Assembly: GCF_021390675.1 (NCBI RefSeq)
Contig: NZ_JAJEJV010000004.1
Coordinates: forward strand, 1,426,001 to 1,490,000
DNA length: 64,000 nucleotides
From: Dyella sp. 2HG41-7
Lineage (GTDB): Bacteria > Pseudomonadota > Gammaproteobacteria > Xanthomonadales > Rhodanobacteraceae
Direction: 5' to 3'
This document shows, one piece after another, positions 10,201 to 20,727 of this stretch. Numbering within the stretch: the stretch's first letter is position 1; every line of letters begins with the position of its first letter. The notes under the pieces were generated by a model. It made no database searches. It saw only the letters and a program-made list of their open reading frames with translations, and had not been told where the DNA came from. A program made the position numbers and the translations under genes.

Positions 10201-10228
10201 AAAAGGGCGCGCGTGGCGCCTTTATTTT
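10201..10228 (+). terminator. Terminator-like hairpin in the thrS leader
   Basis: AAAGGGCGC pairs with GCGCCTTT (one bulged G) around a short GCGTG-type loop and is followed by ATTTTTG. It lies between the predicted promoter and thrS, so it could act as an attenuator or end transcription coming from upstream. Confidence 0.55.
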
Positions 10229-10229
10229 T

Positions 10230-10276
10230 GCCCGTCGTCCAGACGGGCAAGGAAAAACCGGCCATCCATGGCCGGA
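10230..10276 (+). promoter_or_regulatory. Two further perfect hairpins in the thrS leader
   Basis: GCCCGTC-gtcca-GACGGGC (10230-10248) is a 7-bp stem. CCGGCCAT-cc-ATGGCCGG (10259-10276) is an 8-bp stem. Together with the hairpin at 10201 they make three consecutive stems within 76 nt, just before the 12-bp palindrome TGTGACGTCACA (10303-10314) and the thrS ATG (10327). E. coli ThrRS represses its own mRNA by binding tRNA-like hairpins; a similar operator here is possible but untested. Confidence 0.4.
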
Positions 10277-10326
10277 CTCTTCAAAAAAAGCGCGTCCACT
10301 GATGTGACGTCACAGGTCTGAAAACC

Positions 10327-12228
10327 ATGATCGAAATTACGCTACCCGACGGCAGCAAACGTCCCTTTGACCATCCCGTCACGGTGCAAGATGTGGCTGC
10401 CTCCATTGGCGCCGGCCTCGCCAAGGCCACGCTCGCCGGCAAAGTGGATGGCAAGCTGGTGGATGCCAGTTTCGCCATCGACCATAACGCGAGTCTTGAA
10501 ATCGTCACGGAAAAAAGCCCGGAGGCGCTGGAGATTCTTCGTCACTCCACGGCGCATTTGCTCGCGCAGGCCGTGCAGCGCCTTTTCCCCGGCGCGCAGG
10601 TCACCATCGGTCCGGTGATCGACAACGGCTTCTATTACGACTTCGCTTACGAGCGCCCGTTTACGCCCGACGATCTGGTGAAGATCGAGGCGGAGATGGA
10701 AAAGATCGTGAAAGAACAGCTACCGGTCACGCGCAGCGTGAAATCGCGTGATGACGCAGTGAAGTTTTTCCGCGGCATCGGCGAAGCGTACAAAGCCGAG
10801 ATCATCGAAAGCATTCCCGCGAACGAAGAACTTTCGCTCTACTCGCAAGGCGAGTTCACGGATTTGTGCCGCGGCCCGCATGTGCCCAACACGGGCAAAC
10901 TGCGCGCGTTCAAGCTGATGAAAGTGGCCGGCGCGTATTGGCGCGGCGATTCCAACAACGCCATGTTGACGCGTGTTTACGGCACGTCGTGGTTGAACGA
11001 CAAAGATCTGAAGGCGTACCTGCATCAGCTCGAAGAAGCCGAGAAGCGCGATCACCGCAAAATCGGCAAGGCGCTGGATCTGTTCCATCAGCAGGAAGAA
11101 GCACCGGGCATGGTGTTCTGGCACCCCAACGGCTGGGCCATCTGGCAGGTAGTAGAGCAGTACGTGCGCGGCGTTTATCGCAGCAGCGGTTACCAGGAAG
11201 TGCGCGGCCCGCAGATCATGGACGTGAGCCTGTGGAAGAAGTCCGGTCACTGGGACAACTACCAGGAAAACATGTTCTTTACCGAATCGGAGAAGCGCAC
11301 GTATGCGCTCAAGCCGATGAACTGTCCGGGCCACGTGCAGATCTACAACACGAACCTGCACAGTTATCGCGATCTGCCCATTCGCTACGGCGAGTTCGGC
11401 GGCTGCCATCGCAACGAACCGTCGGGCGCGTTGCACGGCATCATGCGCGTGCGCGCTTTCACGCAGGACGACGGTCACGTGTTCTGCACGGCAGAACAGA
11501 TTGAATCCGAAGTCACGGCATTCCATCAGCAGGCCATGAAGGTGTACGCCGATTTCGGCTTCGACGACATCGCATTGAAAATTGCGTTGCGTCCCGACAA
11601 GCGCATTGGCAGCGACGACGTGTGGGATCGCGCCGAAGATGCGCTGCGCGCCGCCTTGCGTTCGGCGGGTGTGGAATGGCAAGAACTGCCGGGCGAGGGT
11701 GCGTTCTACGGCCCGAAGATCGAGTATCACATGAAGGATTCGATCGGCCGCGCCTGGCAGGTCGGCACCATGCAGGTCGATTTCATGATGCCCGAGCGTC
11801 TCGGCGCCGAGTACGTGGACGAACACAGCCAGCGCAAGCATCCGGTGATGCTGCACCGGGCGATCGTGGGCTCGATGGAGCGCTTCATCGGCATCCTGAT
11901 CGAGCATCACGCCGGCAATTTGCCCGCCTGGCTGGCGCCAGTGCAGGCGCAGGTCTTCAGCATCACCGACGCCCAGTCCGACTATGTTCGCGAGGTGACG
12001 CAAGCCCTTGTCGAGAAAGGCTTCCGTGTACAGGCCGATTTGCGCAACGAAAAGGTCGGCTATAAAATCCGCGAACATACGCTTCAGAAAGTGCCCTACC
12101 TGCTTGTGGTCGGCGATCGCGAAAAGGCATCGGGTGCCGTTTCTGTGCGTACACGTTCGGGCGAAGATCTGGGCAGCATGCCGCTTGCCAGCTTCATCGA
12201 ACGCCTGGAGACCGAGATGCGGCGCTGA
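10327..12228 (+). CDS. thrS: Threonyl-tRNA synthetase
   Basis: Class II synthetase of 633 aa that charges tRNA-Thr. It has an N-terminal TGS domain (about residues 1-62) and an editing domain with HSTAHLLAQ (HxxxH, near residue 77). The catalytic core carries motif 2 around [20 protein letters not shown] and motif 3 ([14 protein letters not shown]), and the zinc ligand Cys lies in MNCPGH. An anticodon-binding domain forms the C-terminus. It heads the translation operon that continues into infC 42 nt later. Confidence 0.98.
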   Translation: MIEITLPDGSKRPFDHPVTVQDVAASIGAGLAKATLAGKVDGKLVDASFAIDHNASLEIVTEKSPEALEILRHSTAHLLAQAVQRLFPGAQVTIGPVIDNGFYYDFAYERPFTPDDLVKIEAEMEKIVKEQLPVTRSVKSRDDAVKFFRGIGEAYKAEIIESIPANEELSLYSQGEFTDLCRGPHVPNTGKLRAFKLMKVAGAYWRGDSNNAMLTRVYGTSWLNDKDLKAYLHQLEEAEKRDHRKIGKALDLFHQQEEAPGMVFWHPNGWAIWQVVEQYVRGVYRSSGYQEVRGPQIMDVSLWKKSGHWDNYQENMFFTESEKRTYALKPMNCPGHVQIYNTNLHSYRDLPIRYGEFGGCHRNEPSGALHGIMRVRAFTQDDGHVFCTAEQIESEVTAFHQQAMKVYADFGFDDIALKIALRPDKRIGSDDVWDRAEDALRAALRSAGVEWQELPGEGAFYGPKIEYHMKDSIGRAWQVGTMQVDFMMPERLGAEYVDEHSQRKHPVMLHRAIVGSMERFIGILIEHHAGNLPAWLAPVQAQVFSITDAQSDYVREVTQALVEKGFRVQADLRNEKVGYKIREHTLQKVPYLLVVGDREKASGAVSVRTRSGEDLGSMPLASFIERLETEMRR

Positions 12229-12270
12229 TGCCGCCCGGCCAATCTGAAACATCTTCTGGAGGATAGTGGT

Positions 12271-12795
12271 ATCGCCACCACAGAAACTAAGGGCAACCGT
12301 CGCAACCATGAGATCCGCGTCCCGCGCGTACGTGTGATCGGGCCGGATTCCGAGCAGCTCGGCATCCTGACCCGCGACGAGGCACTCCGCGCTGCCGAGG
12401 AAGCGGGGCTCGACCTGGTCGAGATCCAGCCGAACGGCGATCCGCCGGTCTGCCGCATCATGGACTACGGCAAGTTCAAGTTCGAAGCCCAGAAGAAGGC
12501 TCAGGCTGCCAAGAAGAAGCAAAAGCAGGTCGAGATCAAGGAAGTGAAGTTCCGTCCGGTCACGGACGTGGGCGACTACCAGATCAAGCTGCGCAACATG
12601 CTTCGCTTCCTGGAAGAGGGCGATAAGGTCAAGGTCACCATCCGCTTCCGCGGCCGCGAGATGTCCCACCAGGACCTCGGCCAGGAACTCGCCAAGCGCA
12701 TCCAAGAGGACGTGGGCGAGAACGGGGTGGTGGAGTCCTTCCCGCGTCTGGAAGGGCGCCAGATGGTTATGATGATCGGCCCGAAAAAGAAGTAA
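12271..12795 (+). CDS. infC: Translation initiation factor IF-3, AUC start
   Basis: IF-3 of 174 aa, which keeps ribosomal subunits apart and checks start-codon fidelity. The N-domain ([21 protein letters not shown]), linker ([24 protein letters not shown]) and C-domain ([24 protein letters not shown]) are conserved. No ATG, GTG or TTG in frame can include the conserved N-terminus; the first is GTG 12334, inside the N-domain. ATC at 12271 lies 7 nt after a perfect GGAGGA, so AUC is the likely start. Non-AUG infC starts allow IF-3 autoregulation. The 233-bp gap to rpmI contains an AGGCCC-gat-GGGCCT hairpin. Confidence 0.95.
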   Translation: MATTETKGNRRNHEIRVPRVRVIGPDSEQLGILTRDEALRAAEEAGLDLVEIQPNGDPPVCRIMDYGKFKFEAQKKAQAAKKKQKQVEIKEVKFRPVTDVGDYQIKLRNMLRFLEEGDKVKVTIRFRGREMSHQDLGQELAKRIQEDVGENGVVESFPRLEGRQMVMMIGPKKK

Positions 12796-13028
12796 GGCCC
12801 AGGCCCGATGGGCCTCGTGGCTTGCGCGGACGGCGGCCTGCGGGTCGCCGTTTCGTTTGGGTTTTCGGTCGCCGGCCTCTGGTGTCGGGCCCTTGTTTCA
12901 CGTAAACTTTCTCGTTCGACCCGCAAGGAAGGGTCGTGCACCGATCATGGCAGGACGGAAAGAGCAGCCCCCGAGGTTGCCGCCAGATCAGTCAGAAACC
13001 GGGGTTCAGCCCCATCAAGGAGCATTCC

Positions 13029-13226
13029 ATGCCCAAGATCAAGACCAATCGCGCGGCGGCGAAGCGTTTTCGCAAGACCGCGTCCGGCAAGTTCAAGGCC
13101 GGCCATGCGTTCAAGTCGCACATTCTTACCAAGAAGTCGACCAAGCGTAAGCGCAACCTGCGCGCCACCAACCACGTCAAGGCATGCGACACCAAAGGTG
13201 TAGCACGCATGTTGCCGTATCTCTAA
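13029..13226 (+). CDS. rpmI: 50S ribosomal protein L35
   Basis: Small basic ribosomal protein of 65 aa. It begins [20 protein letters not shown] and includes the family stretch [15 protein letters not shown], with a typical end (VARMLPYL). The ATG has AGGAG 6 nt upstream. It lies between infC and rplT as in most bacteria. In E. coli L20 represses rpmI-rplT translation by binding upstream mRNA; whether the infC-rpmI gap does that here is not shown. Confidence 0.97.
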   Translation: MPKIKTNRAAAKRFRKTASGKFKAGHAFKSHILTKKSTKRKRNLRATNHVKACDTKGVARMLPYL

Positions 13227-13242
13227 GGCGGAGGACTAAACC

Positions 13243-13602
13243 ATGGCTCGTGTAAAGCGTGGCGTTACCGCCCGTCGTCGTCACAAGAAAATCATTGGCC
13301 GCGCGAAGGGTTACTACAACGCCCGTCGCAAGGTCTTCCGCGTCGCCAACCAGGCCGTCATCAAGGCTGGTCAGTACGCGTATATCGGCCGCAAGCAGAA
13401 GAAGCGTCAGTTCCGCGCCCTGTGGATCGTGCGTATCAATGCGGCTGCCCGTCAGTTCGGTTTGTCGTACAGCCGCCTGATCAACGGTCTTGCCAAGGCC
13501 GGTATCACGGTGGACCGCAAGGTGCTTGCCGACATCGCCGTGCACGACATCAAGGCGTTTGGGGCCATCGCGGAAAAGGCGAAGGCCAGTCTGGCCGCTT
13601 GA
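13243..13602 (+). CDS. rplT: 50S ribosomal protein L20
   Basis: Ribosomal assembly protein of 119 aa that binds 23S rRNA early. It shows the typical [32 protein letters not shown] start (basic extension), [24 protein letters not shown], and a C-terminal globular domain. It starts 16 nt after rpmI and is followed by a strong terminator, so the thrS-infC-rpmI-rplT unit can end here. Confidence 0.98.
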   Translation: MARVKRGVTARRRHKKIIGRAKGYYNARRKVFRVANQAVIKAGQYAYIGRKQKKRQFRALWIVRINAAARQFGLSYSRLINGLAKAGITVDRKVLADIAVHDIKAFGAIAEKAKASLAA

Positions 13603-13635
13603 TCGTCAGCCACTGACGAAATGATGTGAATCAAG

Positions 13636-14846
<1,211 letters not shown>

Positions 14847-14867
14847 CCGCAGCAGGAATCGATACGC

Positions 14868-17279
14868 ATGAAATTCTCGGAAAATTGGCTGCGTCATCAC
14901 GTTCCCACGCGCGCCTCGCGCGATGAACTTGTCGCGACGCTGACCGCGATCGGTCTGGAAGTCGAAGACGTCGCGATCGTAGGCGAATCGCTCGACGGCG
15001 TTGTTGTTGCGCGCATCGTCAGCGCAAAGAAACATCCGGAAGCCGATCGCCTGCAGGTTTGCGACGTGGATGCCGGCAAAGGCACGGTGCAAATCGTTTG
15101 CGGCGCACCCAACGCGCGCGCGGGTTTGATTGCGCCGTTGGCTATGGTCGGTGCAAACCTGCCGGGCGGCATTGCCATCAAGGCGGCGAAGCTGCGCGGC
15201 GTGGAATCGTTCGGCATGCTTTGTTCGGCCAAAGAACTTGGCGTCGATCCCGATGCATCGGGTCTGCTCGAGCTCCCCGCCGATGCGCCGGTGGGCACGC
15301 CGCTCGCCGCGTATCTCGGGCTGCCTGATGCATCGATCGAGATCAAACTCACGCCCAATCGCGCCGATTGCTTCAGCGTGCGCGGTATTGCGTTCGACGT
15401 CGCCGCCGCGCTTGGCAGCGAAGTCGTTCCGCTCGACGCTTCGCCGGTGCCGCCGCAGAGCGACGCTGCCATGACCATCGCGTTGGAAGCCGGCGCGCGC
15501 GTGCCGCGCTTTGCGGGACGCGTCATCGACGGCGTGAACGCCAAAGTCCAGACGCCCGTGTGGATGGCCGAACGCTTGCGTCGTAGCGGTTTGCGTCCCA
15601 TCAGTTTTCTGGTCGATGTCACGCAGTACGTGATGCTGGAACTCGGCCAGCCGATGCATGCGTTCGACAAAGATAAGCTGGAAGGCGACATCGTTGTGCG
15701 TGCGGCACAGCCAAAGGAATCGTTGGCGTTGCTCGATGGACGTACAGTGACGTTGGACGACGATTTCTTGGTCGTGGCCGACAGCCGCGGCGGTCGCGGC
15801 GCGCGCGCTGTCGCCTTGGGCGGCATCATGGGCGGCTCGGAAACGCGTGTCACCGACGAGACGCGCAACGTGTTTCTGGAAGCCGCACACTGGGTTCCAT
15901 CGGCCATCATCGGGCGCAGCCGCAAGCTCGGCATGCACACGGACGCGGGGCATCGCTTCGAGCGCGGCGTCGATCCCGAACTGCCGGGCATTGCCATCGA
16001 ATATGCGACGCGTTTGATCGTCGATATTGCCGGTGGTGTTCCGGGTCCGTTGCTGGACGTGACGCTGCCCGACGGTCTGGCCGCGCCAAAGCCGATCTTG
16101 CTCCGTCGCGCACGACTGGCGCGCGTACTCGGTTTGCACGTTCCCGATCAGGAAGTCGCGCGCATTTTTACGGCGCTCGGCATGCACGTCGAGGCGGTGG
16201 CCGATGGTTGGCGCGTCACGGCGCCGAGCCGACGCTTCGACATCGAGCGCGAAGAAGACCTTATCGAAGAAGTCGCGCGCATCCACGGTTACGAAAATAT
16301 TCCGACGCATACGCCCGGCGGCGCGTTGACGCTGGCGATCGAGCCGGAAGGACGTCTGATGGAACTGGCCGTGCGCGAGCAGCTCGCTGCGCGCGGCTAT
16401 TACGAAGCCGTGAACCTCGCCTTCATTGGCAACGACGTGTTGCAAAGCTGGGGCATGACCGACCAGCTGGTCCCGTTGGCCAATCCGCTTTCCGCCGATC
16501 TGGCGGTGATGCGTCCTTCCTTGCTGCCCGGTTTGATCGTCGCGCTATCGCACAATCGCGCCCGTCAGCAGGAACGGGTGCGTTTGTTTGAGCTAGGTCG
16601 GACCTTCCAGCTCGGCGGCGAGGCGGCTGCCCGCAAAGACGCGCCCACCGAAACGCCCAAGCTCGCCATCGTGGCCTGCGGAGCCGCCCACGCGGAGCAG
16701 TGGGGCGAAGCCGCGCGCCCGCTCGACTTCTTCGACCTGAAGGGCGATCTGGACGCCCTGATCGCCTGGGGCGGCGAGCCGCAGCGCTGGGCCGTCCATG
16801 CCGACGAGCTGCCGGGCTGGCTGCACCCCGGGCGCGCCGCGCGTGTCACGCGCGATGGCGAAACCGTTGGTTACCTGGGGGCCGTCCATCCGCAGCTGGC
16901 CAAAACGCTCGACCTCGGGTCGGACGTGCATGTCCTGGAATTGGCCCTGGAGCCGCTGCTGGCGCGTCGCCTGCCCAAGTCGCTACCAATCTCACGTTTC
17001 CCGGCCGTCCGCAGGGACATCGCCGTTGACGTTCCTGAACAGGTAAGCTGGTCACACATTGAGCAGACGGTCCGCGGCACCCTGGGTTCGACTTTGGCAG
17101 AGCTGCGCCTGTTTGATCGATACAGTGGCAAAGGGGTCGAAGTGGGCCGAAAGAGTCTCGCTATGGGCTTGATTTTGCAGGACGCTTCCCGCACGCTTAC
17201 CGACGACGACGCCGACCGCTGTGTTCAAAATGCAGTGTCGGCGTTAGCGGCTGCGTGCGAGGCAAAATTGCGAGGGTAA
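14868..17279 (+). CDS. pheT: Phenylalanyl-tRNA synthetase beta subunit
   Basis: Beta subunit of 803 aa. Domains in order: EMAP/OB-fold tRNA-binding domain (about residues 40-150, [11 protein letters not shown]...QIVCGAPN), B3/B4 editing domain (ELTPNRADC-like [12 protein letters not shown], then [11 protein letters not shown]), B5 DNA-binding-like domain, inactive synthetase core, and C-terminal FDX-ACB domain ([17 protein letters not shown]). Length is typical. ihfA begins 1 nt after its stop, so translation is coupled. Confidence 0.97.
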   Translation: MKFSENWLRHHVPTRASRDELVATLTAIGLEVEDVAIVGESLDGVVVARIVSAKKHPEADRLQVCDVDAGKGTVQIVCGAPNARAGLIAPLAMVGANLPGGIAIKAAKLRGVESFGMLCSAKELGVDPDASGLLELPADAPVGTPLAAYLGLPDASIEIKLTPNRADCFSVRGIAFDVAAALGSEVVPLDASPVPPQSDAAMTIALEAGARVPRFAGRVIDGVNAKVQTPVWMAERLRRSGLRPISFLVDVTQYVMLELGQPMHAFDKDKLEGDIVVRAAQPKESLALLDGRTVTLDDDFLVVADSRGGRGARAVALGGIMGGSETRVTDETRNVFLEAAHWVPSAIIGRSRKLGMHTDAGHRFERGVDPELPGIAIEYATRLIVDIAGGVPGPLLDVTLPDGLAAPKPILLRRARLARVLGLHVPDQEVARIFTALGMHVEAVADGWRVTAPSRRFDIEREEDLIEEVARIHGYENIPTHTPGGALTLAIEPEGRLMELAVREQLAARGYYEAVNLAFIGNDVLQSWGMTDQLVPLANPLSADLAVMRPSLLPGLIVALSHNRARQQERVRLFELGRTFQLGGEAAARKDAPTETPKLAIVACGAAHAEQWGEAARPLDFFDLKGDLDALIAWGGEPQRWAVHADELPGWLHPGRAARVTRDGETVGYLGAVHPQLAKTLDLGSDVHVLELALEPLLARRLPKSLPISRFPAVRRDIAVDVPEQVSWSHIEQTVRGTLGSTLAELRLFDRYSGKGVEVGRKSLAMGLILQDASRTLTDDDADRCVQNAVSALAAACEAKLRG

Positions 17280-17280
17280 G

Positions 17281-17583
17281 ATGGCGGCGCTGACAAAGGC
17301 GGAGATGGCAGAGCGCCTCTTCCTCGAGGTGGGCCTTAACAAACGTGAAGCCAAAGAATTCGTGGACGCCTATTTCGAGGTCGTCCGCGAGGCATTGGAG
17401 CGGGGAGAGCAGGTCAAGCTGTCAGGATTTGGCAACTTCGATCTGCGAAAAAAGAACCAGCGACCGGGGCGTAATCCCAAGACGGGCGAAGAGATTCCCA
17501 TCTCCGCCCGCCGGGTGGTGACGTTCCGGCCAGGACAAAAACTCAAGGTGAGAGTCGAGGGCTATGCTGGATCAGGGGAATAA
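17281..17583 (+). CDS. ihfA: Integration host factor alpha subunit
   Basis: DNA-bending nucleoid protein of 100 aa. The core [26 protein letters not shown], the beta-arm [20 protein letters not shown] (with the intercalating Pro region RNPKTG) and a VKLSGFGNF segment are all present. As in other gammaproteobacteria it lies just after pheT. Its last 20 nt overlap the next gene. IHF often supports sigma-54 promoters such as the one predicted for glnK in this window. Confidence 0.97.
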   Translation: MAALTKAEMAERLFLEVGLNKREAKEFVDAYFEVVREALERGEQVKLSGFGNFDLRKKNQRPGRNPKTGEEIPISARRVVTFRPGQKLKVRVEGYAGSGE

Positions 17584-17920
17584 CACCGAGCTGCCCGCCA
17601 TCCCGGCCAAGCGCTACTTCACCATCGGTGAAGTCAGCGACCTGTGCGGGGTGAAGCCTCACGTGCTCCGTTACTGGGAGCAGGAGTTTCCTGCGCTCAA
17701 TCCGGTCAAGCGTCGCGGCAATCGCCGGTACTACCAGCGCCACGATGTGCTGATGATCCGTCAGATCCGCTCCTTGCTGTACGACGAAGGCTTCACCATC
17801 ACCGGTGCGCGCGCGCGTCTGGAAGGTCCGCAGGCCCGCATGGAAGCCAGCATGTCGCACCAGATCGTGCGTCAGGTGCGCATGGAGCTGGAAGAAGTGC
17901 TCGCTCTGCTGCGGCGCTGA
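17564..17920 (+). CDS. MerR-family transcriptional regulator
   Basis: Regulator of 118 aa. The winged helix-turn-helix is at residues 17-85: [25 protein letters not shown], then [24 protein letters not shown] short C-terminal coiled coil follows with no effector domain and no Cys cluster. It overlaps ihfA by 20 nt. This small MerR gene after ihfA is a conserved neighbour in many gammaproteobacteria, but its targets are unknown. Confidence 0.9.
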   Translation: MLDQGNNTELPAIPAKRYFTIGEVSDLCGVKPHVLRYWEQEFPALNPVKRRGNRRYYQRHDVLMIRQIRSLLYDEGFTITGARARLEGPQARMEASMSHQIVRQVRMELEEVLALLRR

Positions 17921-17979
17921 GCTATCTCTATCGGCCTAGCTGCCGGTACTGATACAATTTCTCTCTTTGCTGAGTCAGT

Positions 17980-18056
17980 CGGGGCGTAGCGCAGCCTGGT
18001 AGCGCATTTGCCTGGGGGGCAAAGGGTCGTCGGTTCGAATCCGGCCGCCCCGACCA
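17980..18056 (+). tRNA. tRNA-Pro (GGG)
   Basis: Complete cloverleaf with encoded CCA. The acceptor stem CGGGGCG pairs with CGCCCCG. The anticodon stem TTTGC/GCAAA encloses loop CTGGGGG, so the anticodon is GGG. The T-arm has GGTTCGAATCC. A terminator follows at 18074. Confidence 0.96.
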
Positions 18057-18073
18057 ATTCGCAGAACAGATCG

Positions 18074-18097
18074 ACGGCGCCCTGGGCGCCGTTTTTC
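18074..18097 (+). terminator. Intrinsic terminator after tRNA-Pro
   Basis: ACGGCGCC and GGCGCCGT form a perfect 8-bp stem with a CTG loop, followed by TTTTC. It closes the transcript that contains tRNA-Pro. Confidence 0.9.
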
Positions 18098-18181
18098 GTT
18101 TCGGCTTTCCGTCGCCATTTCGAACGATGACACGCTAGTCTCAGCGCCAGTGACCCCACTGCGCAGGAAGGAGCTCGCGTT

Positions 18182-18907
18182 ATGCCGTCGAACACCTGTC
18201 ACCCGAATGCCCCGCACGTCAAACTGAAGGCGCCCGATTGGTACATGTCGTCGCTGATGATGGATCGCGCGCTCGACGCCGTCTTGCGCCGAGTGAAAAA
18301 GCTCGACCGCAACCATGACATTCCTTATCTCGCCGGCTACAGCCAGGACGGCAAAACCATCTATATCGATCGCCATTTGCCGAAGTCGTTTACGTTTCGC
18401 GGTCGCTCGATCGACGTGGATCGGTTTTTGATTCTTCACGAAGAAGTGGAGAAAACGCTGATCGATCAACTCGGACTGCACTACTTGCACGCCCATCAGA
18501 TCGCCACGCGCGCGGAAGAGGCAGCGGTACATGCGCAGCGCATCACCTGGAAGGCCTATGACCGCTTCATGCAGAAATACGTGAAGAAAATCGGCGACGA
18601 ACGCTTGAGCAAAGTGCCGGTAGATTTGGACCTCAAACCGTATCGCGATTATCACGACTACGAGTTGCTGCAACGCATGGAGCAGCACCTCGATCAAAAA
18701 GCGGGCTATACCGCCAAGCAGAAAGCCGAGTTGAAATCCTACGCCGCGGCGTTTCGCGAGCAGATTCGCGTGCAGCGGCAGCATGAAGTGCAAGGCGACG
18801 CAGCGAAACCGGAGAAGTCCGCTAAAAAGACAAAGGCCGCTACGAAAGCCGCAAAATCAAGCAAGCCGTCAACTAAGCGGAGCGCGCCGGCCAAGCGCGC
18901 CAAGTAA
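18182..18907 (+). CDS. Unidentified protein with HExxE-type motif and lysine-rich tail
   Basis: I do not recognise this 241-aa family. Two parts are visible. Residues 15-190 are a soluble domain with a metal-site-like pattern: HEEVE at 86-90, then His100, His103 and His105, and Glu112-Glu113 (LHYLHAHQIATRAEE). This resembles zinc peptidase geometry, though it is not a named signature. Residues 195-241 are almost only Lys, Ala, Ser, Thr and Pro with a histone H1-like composition, suggesting nucleic-acid or polyanion binding. There is no signal peptide or TM segment. A GGAAGGAG-like site precedes the ATG. It stands alone between tRNA-Pro and a convergent chemoreceptor. Confidence 0.75.
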   Translation: MPSNTCHPNAPHVKLKAPDWYMSSLMMDRALDAVLRRVKKLDRNHDIPYLAGYSQDGKTIYIDRHLPKSFTFRGRSIDVDRFLILHEEVEKTLIDQLGLHYLHAHQIATRAEEAAVHAQRITWKAYDRFMQKYVKKIGDERLSKVPVDLDLKPYRDYHDYELLQRMEQHLDQKAGYTAKQKAELKSYAAAFREQIRVQRQHEVQGDAAKPEKSAKKTKAATKAAKSSKPSTKRSAPAKRAK

Positions 18908-18943
18908 CCTTGAGCCGATAATGCGCCGTGGGAAGGTGCGCTT

Positions 18944-20605
18944 TCAGGCAGCTTGCAACTGCCCGAAGCGCACCGCCTCCTGGCGCGGTTGGCTGGAAAC
19001 TTGTTCTGCCGGATCGGTAGCGGCTTCCTTCTCGGTGAGCTTGAAGAACGCCACGCTCTCCACCAAGGCGCGCGCACGAACCTGCACCGTATCGGCAGCG
19101 GCGGCAGCTTCTTCGACGAGCGCCGCGTTGTTCTGTGTCACTTCATCCATCTGACGCACGGCGCGGTTCACTTGTTGAATGCCGCTGGCTTGTTCCATGT
19201 TCTGCGTGGCGATGGATTCGACGGTGTGCGTGACGTTGTCTACGCTCTCAAGCAGTTTTCCGACCATGGATTCGGCCCGGGCGATAATCTGCGTGCCGTT
19301 GCCGATGATCGACACCGACTCTTCGATCAGCGCGCGAATTTCGCTCGATGCGGTGCGCGAGCTGCGCGCCAGCGATTGCACTTCGGCGGCCACGATATTG
19401 AAGCCTTTGCCCGCTTCGCCGGCGCGCGCCGCTTCCACCGCTGCGTTGAGCGCCAGGATGTGCGTCTGCGTGGCGATGCGGTCCATCGTTTCGGTGATTT
19501 CCGTGATGCGATTGGCGACGTCTTGAACTTGCGTCATCGCGCTCACCGCTTCGGACATCGCCGCACCGCTTTCGCGCGCGATACCCGATGCCGATTCGGC
19601 CAACTGGCTTGCTTCGTGCGTGCGCTTGGCGTTGCTGTTGACGCTGGAGGTGAGCGCCTGCATCGACGCGGTGGTTTCTTCGAGCGCAGCGGCCTGTTCG
19701 CTGGTACGTGCGGAGAGATCCTGGTTGCCCGTCGCAATTTGCCGCGTCGATGCGGATATCTCTGTCGACCCATCGCGAATAACGCTCACTACGTTGCGCA
19801 ATTGATGGTTCATCACGCCAAGCGCGGACAGCAACTTGCCGGTTTCGTCGTGACTGTCGGCGACGACGTCGGTGGAAAGATCGCCTTTGGCGACGGCCTG
19901 CGCCACTTTTACGGCGCGTCCCAGCGGTGCGGTAATGCTGTAGGCGAGTAGCCAGATAAACGCCGCACCCGTCACCGTCGCGCACAGCGCAACCGACAAC
20001 AATAAGGTGCTCGCTTGCTTGAACGCTTCGCTGGTTTCTTCGTCGATGCGCTTCGAAGCGGTTTCCGCATTTTTCTTCATGCCGGCCACGAGGTCATCGA
20101 TAGCCGTTGTCGGTGCGCGATCGATACCGGCGACCAGGCCATCGACAACATGGACGCTCTTTTCGTCTTTTGCGTCGTAATGCTGGATGGCGGCGAGGTA
20201 CTTCGTGCCAAGTTCTTCGTGCGTAGCAATTGCCGTGTCCACGCCGTGCGTGTCGAGACTTAGCTCGCTCATTTGTTGCTTGAGCAAAGCGAGGTCTTTA
20301 TTGACCGCCTGCGCCTGTTCAGCGAACTGGTCGTGATATTTCTTGAATTTATCGGCGTCTGCGCCGCGCAAGAGCAAGTCCTTCCATTCCTGCACTTGCT
20401 TCTTGAAATCCACCTGCGCGACGCGCGCCGTATCGACAGCCGCGGCGAATTTGGCCGCCGTTTCGGTAGAACGAACCTGAAGATCGTGCGTGCGAACCAA
20501 ACCGCGCCAGCCGCCGTAACCGACGATCACGGTGGCTGCCAACATAACGACGCCTAACAATGTCAGGCGTGCCGCGATACGTAGATCTTTAAATCGAAAG
20601 CTCAT
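18944..20605 (-). CDS. Methyl-accepting chemotaxis protein
   Basis: Chemoreceptor of 553 aa. It has a short cytoplasmic head, TM1 (about residues 15-37), a periplasmic helical ligand domain of the four-helix-bundle type, TM2 (about 190-212, ending AYSITAPLGRAV), a HAMP domain, and a long coiled-coil signalling domain. The hairpin tip that contacts CheA/CheW has the expected sequence (VAAEVQSLARSSRTASSEIRALIEES). The ligand is unknown. The start at 20605 gives a normal N-terminus; an upstream ATG at 20659 would lie inside the terminator of serA. Confidence 0.93.
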   Translation of the reverse strand: MSFRFKDLRIAARLTLLGVVMLAATVIVGYGGWRGLVRTHDLQVRSTETAAKFAAAVDTARVAQVDFKKQVQEWKDLLLRGADADKFKKYHDQFAEQAQAVNKDLALLKQQMSELSLDTHGVDTAIATHEELGTKYLAAIQHYDAKDEKSVHVVDGLVAGIDRAPTTAIDDLVAGMKKNAETASKRIDEETSEAFKQASTLLLSVALCATVTGAAFIWLLAYSITAPLGRAVKVAQAVAKGDLSTDVVADSHDETGKLLSALGVMNHQLRNVVSVIRDGSTEISASTRQIATGNQDLSARTSEQAAALEETTASMQALTSSVNSNAKRTHEASQLAESASGIARESGAAMSEAVSAMTQVQDVANRITEITETMDRIATQTHILALNAAVEAARAGEAGKGFNIVAAEVQSLARSSRTASSEIRALIEESVSIIGNGTQIIARAESMVGKLLESVDNVTHTVESIATQNMEQASGIQQVNRAVRQMDEVTQNNAALVEEAAAAADTVQVRARALVESVAFFKLTEKEAATDPAEQVSSQPRQEAVRFGQLQAA

Positions 20606-20620
20606 AGGGAAAAACCGCAA

Positions 20621-20660
20621 TAAAAAGTGATGCCGAGTTATCAGAGGTATCGGCATCACT
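20621..20660 (-). terminator. Intrinsic terminator after serA
   Basis: On the minus strand AGTGATGCCGA pairs perfectly (11 bp) with TCGGCATCACT around a 13-nt loop, and TTTTTATT follows. It separates serA from the chemoreceptor gene 15 nt further on. Confidence 0.85.
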
Positions 20661-20727
20661 GCGGTTGAGCTTGAGTTGAGGTGTTCAGAACGGGGCCGGA
20701 CAAGGTGCTGGCCCCCGTATGCCTAGA

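Noticed and set aside
10104-10307. 67-codon frame upstream of thrS as a gene
   Set aside because: GTG start without a ribosome site, runs through three hairpins, low-complexity basic composition.
10303-10314. TGTGACGTCACA as a CRP/FNR-type site
   Set aside because: The half-sites match TGTGA/TCACA but are separated by 2 bp, not the 6 bp CRP needs. It is kept only as a palindrome of unknown role in the thrS leader.
12334-12336. GTG as the infC start codon
   Set aside because: It would remove the conserved [11 protein letters not shown] segment and has no ribosome site, whereas ATC 12271 follows a perfect GGAGGA.
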